Of a stretch of 64,000 nucleotides of DNA, positions 22,990 through 30,512 are shown one piece after another. Position numbers and translations under genes: made by a program. The notes under the pieces were generated by a model, which worked only from the letters and a program-made list of their open reading frames with translations, was not told the origin of the DNA and did not search any database. Positions within the stretch are counted from its first letter, which is position 1. Each line of letters opens with the position of its first letter. The DNA is taken from assembly GCA_964509075.1 (NCBI GenBank), contig CAZDWC010000004.1:248001-312000 (forward strand). The letters run 5' to 3'. This stretch comes from UBA7239 sp964509075 (lineage in GTDB: Bacteria > Pseudomonadota > Gammaproteobacteria > Pseudomonadales > UBA7239).

Positions 22990-24360
22990 ATGGCCAATCG
23001 TCTTAATGTGTTGGGAGTCGCGCTGATGCTGGTCAGCGCCCAGGCTGTTTCTGCAGTTTCGCCGGATGAAGCCGACAGGCTGGGCACCGAGTTGACGCCT
23101 ATGGGCGCCAATCCGGCACCCAATGCCGATGGCAGTATTCCCAAATGGACAGGCAGTTCGTTGGGTGTGCCGAAATCGGTCAACTATAAAGGCACGGGTA
23201 CGCATTACCCCAATCCCTACCCGGATGAAAAGCCCCTGTTTGAAATCACCGGGAAAAATTACCTGCAATACAAAAACAATCTGACTGATGGTCAGTTGGC
23301 CATGTTTGCCAAATATCCAGACAGCTTCCGCATGCCGGTTTATCCGAGTAAAAGGGACGTGCGCTACAGTGACCGTGTACATGAAAATACCAAACTCAAT
23401 GCTATCCACACGCGATTGAATGAGGATGGCAATGGCACCACGGATGTGTATTTCGGCGTGCCGTTTCCGATTCCGAAAAATGCTGCCGAGGTGTTGTGGA
23501 ACCACATGGCGTCGCCCATGCTGGGTGCTTCGGAAGGTGTGCTGGATGCGGCGGCGGTGTACGGCAATGGTGAAGTGAATATGCGCAAGTCGCTTGAGCA
23601 GCGACATGTGCAGTACTACTCGTCGAACATCACGCGCGAGCAGTTCAATCGCTCCAATATTGCCGCCATGGCTATGGTGCAGATTCTGGAGCCCATTCGC
23701 GACAAGGGGCAGATTGTTCTGGTGCACGAATACAAGAACGTGAGTGAAACCTCGCGTGATGCCTGGGTTTATCTGCCGGGTACTCGCCGTGTGCGTCGTT
23801 CGCCGAGTATCGCGTTTGATTTTCCGGACAATGCGGGTGGTTTGCGTACGATTGATGATGTCATGTTGTTCAATGGCGCTAACTCACGCTATACGTGGAA
23901 ATGGGAGGGCGATCGCGAACTTTACATTCCCTACAACAATAATGAGTTGGATAATCCGGCAGTGAGTTACAAGGAGCTGCTGACACCTCATCACCTGAAT
24001 CCGAAGTTCATGCGCTATGAGTTGCATCGCTGCCATGTGATTGTTGCCGAGCTGCGTGACGGCAAACGCCACATTTATGCGAAGCGTCGTTTATATACCG
24101 ATGAGGATACCTGGGCTGCCGTGCTGGCAGATAACTATGATGGCCACAACAATTTGTGGCGTACCAACATGCGCAGCATGGTGAACATGTACGATTTGCC
24201 GGGCATGGGTGCGCGGATGGAAATTTACCATGACCTGCAGAAGGAAGCCTATCTGGCGAACTACCTGATTAACGAGCAGTCGGGGCCGCCGCGTTATGTG
24301 ACAGATGTGTGGCCGGATGAATATTTTTCACCGGGCACGGTGCGTCAGCTGGGCCGGTAA
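22990..24360 (+). CDS. DUF1329 secreted protein
   Basis: A 456-aa protein with a signal peptide cleaved after about VSAVS (residue 22-24). The mature part matches DUF1329: ADRLGTELTPMGANPAPNADGSIPKWTG, YLQYKNNLTDGQLAMF, RDAWVYLPGTRRVRRSP and DDVMLFNGANSRYTWKWEG. DUF1329 proteins resemble LolA/LolB-type lipid-binding folds and are commonly found next to DUF1302 proteins and RND pumps in hydrophobic-compound degraders. Neither partner is present here. It is the last gene of the P450 operon (AGGA RBS) and abuts priA, convergent. A role in moving a hydrophobic substrate through the periplasm is inference. Confidence 0.9.
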   Translation: MANRLNVLGVALMLVSAQAVSAVSPDEADRLGTELTPMGANPAPNADGSIPKWTGSSLGVPKSVNYKGTGTHYPNPYPDEKPLFEITGKNYLQYKNNLTDGQLAMFAKYPDSFRMPVYPSKRDVRYSDRVHENTKLNAIHTRLNEDGNGTTDVYFGVPFPIPKNAAEVLWNHMASPMLGASEGVLDAAAVYGNGEVNMRKSLEQRHVQYYSSNITREQFNRSNIAAMAMVQILEPIRDKGQIVLVHEYKNVSETSRDAWVYLPGTRRVRRSPSIAFDFPDNAGGLRTIDDVMLFNGANSRYTWKWEGDRELYIPYNNNELDNPAVSYKELLTPHHLNPKFMRYELHRCHVIVAELRDGKRHIYAKRRLYTDEDTWAAVLADNYDGHNNLWRTNMRSMVNMYDLPGMGARMEIYHDLQKEAYLANYLINEQSGPPRYVTDVWPDEYFSPGTVRQLGR

Positions 24361-26562
24361 TCAGCCTGCGGGATCAATGTCCAGTGACCAGCGCAGCCCG
24401 GCGGGCAGTTTCTGCCGGTCTGCATCATCACAAAAAGCGGCCATGACATTTTGCAGTGCACTGCGACTGCTGCTTTTGATTTGCAGGTCAAAACGATAAA
24501 GCCCTGCGCGTTTTTCCATGATCGCGGGAAACGGCCCGGCAATTTGCGTTTTGTTGCCGCCGAGCTGCCGCAGGTGGTCGCGCCAGTTGCGAAGCAGTTG
24601 TTGTGCGCGATACGGATCCGCGTGTTCGGCGCGCAACAGCGCCATGTGTGTGTATGGCGGTAGTGCCGCCAGCTGTCTTTCTGCCAGCAATAATCGTGCG
24701 AGGCGCTGGTAGCCTTCTGTCAGCAGTGTTTGCAGCAGCGGGTGTTCTGCAAGGCGGCTCTGGATCAGCACGCGCCCGGGCTTCTCGGCGCGTCCGGCGC
24801 GTCCGGCAACCTGTTCCAATAGTTGCCCCATTTTTTCCGGGCCGCGAAAGTCTGCAGAAAACAAGCCGCTGTCGATGTCGAGTATCACCACCAGTGTGAC
24901 GTGCGGGAAGTGATGGCCCTTGGCCAGCATCTGCGTACCCACCAGCAGGCAAGGCTGGCCGCGCTGGATATTTTCCAGCGTGTCGTGCAGGGCTTGTTTG
25001 CGCGACATGCTGTCGCGGTCTATGCGCAGCACGGGATATTCGCCAAATTGTTCGGTGAGGAATTGTTCACTGCGTTGTGTGCCGATGCCGATGTATTCCA
25101 GTCTTGTACTGCCGCAATGCGGGCATTCCGTCGGCAGCCGCTCCTGGTATTCGCAGTGATGGCAGCGCAACAGCTGTGTTTTTTTGTGCACGGTCAGTTT
25201 TGCCGAGCAATGCGGGCATACTGATTGCCGTCGGCAGTCGGTACAGGCCAGTGCAGGCGCGTAGCCGCGCCGGTTCAGGAATACCAGCACCTGGTTGCCG
25301 CGCGCGAGTTCTGCCCGCATGGCTTCCAGTAACTCGTGCGTCATACCTTCTGTCAGTGATTTTTTGTTGGTGTCGATCACTTCGATCAGTGGTGCGCGCG
25401 CATTGCCGGCGCGTTGCGTCAGCCGCAGGTGTTGGTAACGCCCCTGCATGGCGTTGTGCAGGGTTTCCAGTGACGGCGTGGCGCTGCCCAGCAACACAGG
25501 AATATTTTCGCGTTGCGCACGCAACACGGCGAGATCTCTTGCGGAATAGCGAAAGCCATCCTGTTGTTTGAACGAGGAGTCATGTTCTTCGTCGACAATA
25601 ATGATGCCGGGCTTTGCCAGTGGCGTGAAAAGTGCCGAGCGTGTGCCGATGATAATGCCGGCCTCGCCGGCAGCGGCTTTGCGCCAGGCGGTAAAACGCT
25701 CGCTGTCGGCAAGCCCGGAATGCATGACGACAACCGGGCAGTGGAAACGGCTGCGGAAACGTGAAACGGTTTGCGGCGTAAGCCCGATTTCCGGTACCAG
25801 AACCAGTGCCTGTTCGCCACGCGCAAGGATCTTTTCGATCAGCTGCAAATACACTTCGGTCTTGCCGCTGCCAGTGACACCTTCGAGCAGGGTGGAGCTG
25901 AATTTACCTGCAGTAATCGCGCGCACTGCAACATCCTGTTCTTCATTCAGCGGCAGCGGTGTTTGTGCGAGCAGATTCGTGTTGTCAAAGTGCACGGATT
26001 CCTGCACAAATGCTTCAAGCAGGTTTTTGTCGGCCAGCGCCTTGATGATGGGCCATGCAAAGCCTGCGGCTTCGATGTCATGGCGGCTGGCTGCGCCGCG
26101 CAGGTGCAACCACTCGTAGAGTGCCAGTTGCTTGCTGCCCTTGCGCAGATTGTGCGATGCATTGGCGCGAATGCGCCAGTGATGATCCTGCGCTGGCGAG
26201 CGAGCGCCGCCCTCGCGCAAGACTTGCGGCAAGACACCTGTCATGACATCGCCGATCGGGTGTTGATAGTAACTGGCCGCCCACTGTGCGAGATCAAGCA
26301 GTACCGGCGGCAATAGCGGTTCCGTGTCCAGAATCGCCACGGCCGGTTTCAGTTTGTTTGCAGGTATGTCGCTGGCATTGCTCACGGCAATTAAAATGCC
26401 GATCAGTTGCTGTCTCCCGAAATTCACGCGCACGCGCACGCCGGGTTGCAGGCCGGCGATTTCTGCATTTTGTGGAGGGAGATAATCGAACAGCCGACGC
26501 AAGGGCACGGGCAGTGCGATGCGCAGGATGGTATCGACAGTTTTGGGAGCGGTAGCGGGCAT
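24361..26562 (-). CDS. priA: Primosomal protein N' (replication restart helicase)
   Basis: A 733-aa 3'-5' DNA helicase that reloads the replisome at collapsed forks. Visible are the N-terminal DNA-binding domain (LRIALPVPLRRLFDYLPP), Walker A GVTGSGKTEVYLQL, the DEEH box, GSATPSLET, and the zinc-binding cysteines of CTDCRRQSVCPHC, CHHCEYQ and CPHCG. The start at 26562 is inferred because it removes an unlikely extension and the gene begins two bases before the gtrA stop. Ends abutting DUF1329. Confidence 0.97.
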   Translation of the reverse strand: MPATAPKTVDTILRIALPVPLRRLFDYLPPQNAEIAGLQPGVRVRVNFGRQQLIGILIAVSNASDIPANKLKPAVAILDTEPLLPPVLLDLAQWAASYYQHPIGDVMTGVLPQVLREGGARSPAQDHHWRIRANASHNLRKGSKQLALYEWLHLRGAASRHDIEAAGFAWPIIKALADKNLLEAFVQESVHFDNTNLLAQTPLPLNEEQDVAVRAITAGKFSSTLLEGVTGSGKTEVYLQLIEKILARGEQALVLVPEIGLTPQTVSRFRSRFHCPVVVMHSGLADSERFTAWRKAAAGEAGIIIGTRSALFTPLAKPGIIIVDEEHDSSFKQQDGFRYSARDLAVLRAQRENIPVLLGSATPSLETLHNAMQGRYQHLRLTQRAGNARAPLIEVIDTNKKSLTEGMTHELLEAMRAELARGNQVLVFLNRRGYAPALACTDCRRQSVCPHCSAKLTVHKKTQLLRCHHCEYQERLPTECPHCGSTRLEYIGIGTQRSEQFLTEQFGEYPVLRIDRDSMSRKQALHDTLENIQRGQPCLLVGTQMLAKGHHFPHVTLVVILDIDSGLFSADFRGPEKMGQLLEQVAGRAGRAEKPGRVLIQSRLAEHPLLQTLLTEGYQRLARLLLAERQLAALPPYTHMALLRAEHADPYRAQQLLRNWRDHLRQLGGNKTQIAGPFPAIMEKRAGLYRFDLQIKSSSRSALQNVMAAFCDDADRQKLPAGLRWSLDIDPAG

Positions 26563-26563
26563 G

Positions 26564-26980
26564 TCAGTGTTGTCGAAAAGCCCAGATTTTGCTGAGCACA
26601 AACGTCATGACGGCGACCACAATCTGCACCAGCGCCAGTGACAACCAGTATGGCAGTGGCGCAATCTGTAACAACATGGCATAAAGGCCTTCATTGGCAG
26701 CAAAGCCCAGCACGGCTACCGCAAAAAAACGTGACAGTGATTCGCGGTGTGCGGTGTCTGTCGCCGAGAACGTCCAGCCGCGATGGCCGAAATAGCTGAT
26801 CTGGAATGCGCAAATAAAGGCAGCAATATTGGCGAGCAGCGGGTGCCAGTGAAAGGTTTGTACCAGCAGGATCACGGCGGCGAAATGCGTGCCGGCAGCG
26901 CTGGCGCCAACGATGGCAAAGCGGGGAAGTTCGCGGTGCAGCGAGTTGTTGTTGCGGGCTTCATCCGGCATTGTCGACAT
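26564..26980 (-). CDS. GtrA-like membrane protein
   Basis: A protein of about 138 aa with four transmembrane helices, matching GtrA (RFAIVGASAAGTHFAAVILL, FICAFQISYFGHRGWTF, ALVQIVVAVMTFVLSKIWAF). GtrA members help flip or use polyprenyl-linked sugars. It overlaps the end of the GtrB-like glycosyltransferase gene, the usual partner. The exact start is unsure: 26980 or 26971. Confidence 0.88.
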   Translation of the reverse strand: MSTMPDEARNNNSLHRELPRFAIVGASAAGTHFAAVILLVQTFHWHPLLANIAAFICAFQISYFGHRGWTFSATDTAHRESLSRFFAVAVLGFAANEGLYAMLLQIAPLPYWLSLALVQIVVAVMTFVLSKIWAFRQH

Positions 26981-27959
26981 CACGCTTGTTATTAAAATCA
27001 AGCTTGTTGTCAAAGCCATACTTTGTGCGCAGAAGGTAAGTCGGTCGCTGTTTCACTTCGGTGAAAATGCGTGCGATGTATTCGCCGAGCACGCCGACGG
27101 AAATCAGTTGCACGCCGCCAAAAAACATCAGTGCGACAACGATGGTCGGCCAGCCGTTGGTGTCCGGGCCGTAGAGCATGGTTTTGCCGACGACCCACAA
27201 GGCATAGATGAAGGAGATGCCGGAAATCACCAGGCCGATGACGCTCCACATGCGCAACGGCAAATCCGAAAACGACACCAGACCGGTTACTGCCAGTCGA
27301 TACAGACTTTTGAAGTTGAACGAGGATTCGCCCGCTTCGCGCTCCTGCACGGTAAATGAAACGGGCGTTGAGCGAAATCCAACCCACGAATACAGACCTT
27401 TCATGAAGCGGCCGCGTTCCGGCAGTTGGCGCAGCGCCAGCACCACGCGGCGATCCAGCAGGCGGAAATCGCCGGCATCCTGTGGCAGATCCACCGACGC
27501 CATGCGGTCCAGTAGCCAGTAAAACGCGCGCACGCCAGCGCGTTTGATGCCGGTTTCCGCCTCGCGGCCGGTACGCACGCCGTAGGCCATGTCATAGCCG
27601 TTGCGCCACTCGCGCATGAAATCGCCGATGGTGGCCACCGGGTGCTGGAAGTCGGCATCAATCATGATCACTACATCGCCTTCCGCGTGGTCGAGGCCGG
27701 CGGTCAGCGCCGCTTCCTTGCCGAAGTTGCGTGAGAAATCCAGCAACTTCACCGGCAGGGTTTCAGCGGCAGCGACAGCCAGTGCTGCCGTGTTGTCGCG
27801 GCTGCCGTCATTGACGACGATGATTTCCACACGCGGGCTGTGGCGCAACAGTTCTTCGTGCAGCACAGGCAGGAAGCGGGCGATATTGGCGGCTTCGTTG
27901 TAGGCCGGTACGACGCAGGAAATCAGTGGCTCGGGATTGCGCGGTGTGGTGGTATTCAT
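26961..27959 (-). CDS. GtrB-like polyprenyl-phosphate glycosyltransferase (GT2)
   Basis: A 332-aa family 2 glycosyltransferase with SCVVPAYNEAANI, IIVVNDGSRDNT, the DXD region MIDADFQHP, DAGDFRLLDRRV and GRFMKGLYSWVGF. Two C-terminal transmembrane helices follow. This is the DPM1/GtrB type, making a polyprenyl-phosphate sugar donor at the inner membrane. With gtrA it forms a two-gene unit that could decorate O-antigen or feed an ArnT-like transferase (one lies at 59.8 kb). The ATG at 27959 is chosen because upstream sequence is not family-like. Confidence 0.92.
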   Translation of the reverse strand: MNTTTPRNPEPLISCVVPAYNEAANIARFLPVLHEELLRHSPRVEIIVVNDGSRDNTAALAVAAAETLPVKLLDFSRNFGKEAALTAGLDHAEGDVVIMIDADFQHPVATIGDFMREWRNGYDMAYGVRTGREAETGIKRAGVRAFYWLLDRMASVDLPQDAGDFRLLDRRVVLALRQLPERGRFMKGLYSWVGFRSTPVSFTVQEREAGESSFNFKSLYRLAVTGLVSFSDLPLRMWSVIGLVISGISFIYALWVVGKTMLYGPDTNGWPTIVVALMFFGGVQLISVGVLGEYIARIFTEVKQRPTYLLRTKYGFDNKLDFNNKRDVDNAG

Positions 27960-28084
27960 GCCGAAGAGCTGTCTTGTCTGAAGGGCGCCACAATGCCACT
28001 GACGGGGCAGCACTGACAACTGTTTTAGCGCATGCCATTCCGGCGTATACAATGTCGCAACCTCGTTGTCCGGATGCCTCAACC

Positions 28085-28720
28085 ATGCCTCCCGTCATTT
28101 CGTCGCATCATGGCCATGTTGCATGTGCAGAGTGCGACTTGTTACTGGCGGATATTGATGTGCCGGCAGGCAGCGAATCCGTGTGTCCGCGCTGCGGCCA
28201 TGTGCTGCGCGAGGGTCGGCCCGACAGCGTGCTGCATGCGCTGCTGCTTTCCAGCGTCGGGCTTGTCCTGTTCGGGCCGGCCATCGGCTTGCCGTTGCTG
28301 GCCATGGTTTCCGGTGGTCTTCGGCAGGAGGCCTCGCTGGCACAAGCGGTACTGGCGCTGGGTGATATCGGCTTCTGGGAAGTGGCCACCCTGGTAGCCA
28401 TCAGCGCCATCATCGCGCCATTCCTCAATCTCTGGCTGATGTTTTCGGTGAGTATCGTCTTGCTGCGCGGCTATCGGCCCGGTTGGTTGCCGTGGCTGAT
28501 GCGCATGAATCACCAGGCGCGCGAGTGGGCCATGCTGGAGGTGTTCCTGATGGGAATTATTGTTTCCATCATCAAGCTGCGGGACTCGTCCGAGTTGATT
28601 CCCGGCGTCGGCATGTACTGTTTTATTGGCCTGATGCTGTGTGCCCTGCTGATGAATGTGGTGACTGACGAGCATGAATTCTGGCAGATGCTGGATGAGC
28701 CTGCCGCCGAAACGTCGTGA
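28085..28720 (+). CDS. pqiA: PqiA/LetA-family membrane protein, first half
   Basis: A 211-aa single PqiA domain. It starts with a zinc-ribbon-like pair CAEC and CPRCG, then four transmembrane helices including LALGDIGFWEVATLVAISAIIAPFLNLWLM. In E. coli PqiA and LetA/YebS two such units are fused in one protein; here the second unit is a separate gene (29871-30512). The family works with MCE proteins to move lipids between inner and outer membrane. An ATG at 28052 is an alternative start; 28085 gives the usual spacing to the first CxxC. Confidence 0.9.
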   Translation: MPPVISSHHGHVACAECDLLLADIDVPAGSESVCPRCGHVLREGRPDSVLHALLLSSVGLVLFGPAIGLPLLAMVSGGLRQEASLAQAVLALGDIGFWEVATLVAISAIIAPFLNLWLMFSVSIVLLRGYRPGWLPWLMRMNHQAREWAMLEVFLMGIIVSIIKLRDSSELIPGVGMYCFIGLMLCALLMNVVTDEHEFWQMLDEPAAETS

Positions 28721-28797
28721 TTCTGTGATCTGCGGCGATGCAGGCGGGCATCGCCGCCTTTACACTGGCGCCATTGACTGCATCTTGAGGGGTGACC

Positions 28798-29811
28798 ATG
28801 GATCCCATCAGCATTACCTATCACATCACCCTCAAGGGCAAACCGGCAGAGGTTTTCGACTTCTCCCTGCATGGCGAGACCTTCGAGTTGCTCAACCAGC
28901 AAGTGCCGGAGCCGCCGCGCTGGGCGGAACTGGGGTTCAAGCAGTGCTCGCACTGCCCGCTGAAACCTGAAGAGCATAGTCACTGCCCGCTGGCCTTGCA
29001 GTTGCACAACATCGTCAACCGCTTTCACAAGACGCGTTCGATTGACGAGGTGGATCTGGAAGTGGTGACCGAGGAGCGCCGGGTAGTGCAGACAGTGGCA
29101 CTGCAGCGTGCCATCAGTTCCATGCTGGGCCTGGTCTCGGCTACTTGCGGTTGCCCGAAGACCGCCTACATGCGGCCGATGGCGCGCTTCCACCTGCCGC
29201 TGGCATCCGAAGAGGAAACCGTATTCCGCGTCACCGGCATGTACCTGCTGGCGCAGTACTTTCTCACCAACAATGGCCAGCGCGGGCGCTTTGCCTTTGA
29301 CGGCCTGATCAAGATTTACGAAGACCTGCATATCCTCAACAAGGCGATTGCCAGTCGCCTGCAAACAGCCACCGATTCCGATTCGGCCAAGAACGCCATC
29401 ACCCTGCTGGACATGTATTCCAGCCTTGTGCCCATGCTGCTGGAAGACCAGCTGGTGGAGATTCGCAGCGTGTTCAAGGCCTATCTGCCGGACGACAAGC
29501 CGGAGCCGGCGGGCAAGGGCCCCAACCTGCTGGAAAAGGCGCGTGCATTTGCGCTGGATATCAATACCAGTCTGGAGCTGGTGCCACTGGGCAGCGGTGC
29601 AGATGACAGCATGCCGGCCTGGATGCGCGAACTGAAGGACCAGGATGCGCCAGTTCCCGAGGCCGAAGTGGCACCGCCTCCACCGCCCGCTGCCCCCAGC
29701 CGCATCGACGAAATTCTCAGTGCTTCTTCCCTGAGCCTGTCGCTGGAACCGGTGGAGGGCGGCGGCAAACCTGTTGCCGGCAAGGCGTCGTTTGCGCTGC
29801 CGGATGATTGA
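28798..29811 (+). CDS. DUF6901-like protein with Cys-rich N-terminus
   Basis: A 337-aa soluble protein between the two PqiA-half genes. The N-terminal region has CSHCPLKPEEHSHCPLALQL, then VQTVALQRAISSMLGLVSATCGCPKTAYMRPMARFHLPLASEEETVFR and a MYLLAQYFL helix. I believe this is the uncharacterised family DUF6901, with conserved CxxC and GCP cysteines that could bind metal. The last 90 residues are Pro/Ala/Ser-rich and probably disordered. RBS GAGGGGTG precedes the ATG; the in-frame GTG at 28792 is less likely. Function unknown. Confidence 0.8.
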   Translation: MDPISITYHITLKGKPAEVFDFSLHGETFELLNQQVPEPPRWAELGFKQCSHCPLKPEEHSHCPLALQLHNIVNRFHKTRSIDEVDLEVVTEERRVVQTVALQRAISSMLGLVSATCGCPKTAYMRPMARFHLPLASEEETVFRVTGMYLLAQYFLTNNGQRGRFAFDGLIKIYEDLHILNKAIASRLQTATDSDSAKNAITLLDMYSSLVPMLLEDQLVEIRSVFKAYLPDDKPEPAGKGPNLLEKARAFALDINTSLELVPLGSGADDSMPAWMRELKDQDAPVPEAEVAPPPPPAAPSRIDEILSASSLSLSLEPVEGGGKPVAGKASFALPDD

Positions 29812-29870
29812 GCTGCGTCACTGGCGCGCTATGATGCCCGCCATCACTCGTCACGGTTTGTTGTCTGCGC

Positions 29871-30512
29871 ATGAACATCACGACCGCCGCCAGCCGGGGC
29901 CTGGCTCTGTGCAAGGCCTGCCACCTGTTGCAGCGCTGTCCGCCTGATGGCGAAGTGCGCTGCGCGCGCTGCGGCAATACCGTGCACCTGCGCACGCCGC
30001 ACAGCCTGCAGAAGACATGGTTTTTCATTGTGCTGGCAGGTCTGTTGCTGATTCCGGCGAACCTGTTGCCGATGATGACCCTGTTGCAGTTCGGCCGCGG
30101 CGAGCCGGACACCATCATGAGCGGCATCATCCGCCTCGCAGAGGAAGGGTTTCCTGCCATTGCTTTCATTGTGTTTACCGCCAGCATTCTGGTGCCGTTC
30201 TGCAAGCTAGGGGCGCTGGGCTGGCTGTTGCTTACCGTGCAACGGCGTTCGCCGATGGCGCCGCGCCGGCGCGCGCAGTTGTTCCGCGTGCTGGAATTTC
30301 TCGGGCGCTGGTCGATGCTGGATATTTTTGTGGTGGCGCTGATGGTGGCGCTGGTGCATCTGGGGCAGGTAGTCGCTATCCTGCCCGGCGCTGGTGCCAT
30401 GATGTTTGGTGCCAGCGTGGTAGTGACCATGCTGGCTTCGCTCAGTTTTGATCCGCGACTGATCTGGGATGCTGCCGCCGATACGCCTGAAACCGTGGAA
30501 TCCCGCGCATGA
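29871..30512 (+). CDS. PqiA/LetA-family membrane protein, second half
   Basis: A 213-aa PqiA domain: CKACHLLQRC and CARCG at the N-terminus, then four helices (IVLAGLLLIPANLLPMMTL, AFIVFTASILVPFCKLGAL, LGRWSMLDIFVVALMVALVHLG). It overlaps the LetB-like gene by four bases (ATGA), tying the two functionally. With the gene at 28085 it should make the equivalent of a full-length LetA. Confidence 0.92.
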   Translation: MNITTAASRGLALCKACHLLQRCPPDGEVRCARCGNTVHLRTPHSLQKTWFFIVLAGLLLIPANLLPMMTLLQFGRGEPDTIMSGIIRLAEEGFPAIAFIVFTASILVPFCKLGALGWLLLTVQRRSPMAPRRRAQLFRVLEFLGRWSMLDIFVVALMVALVHLGQVVAILPGAGAMMFGASVVVTMLASLSFDPRLIWDAAADTPETVESRA

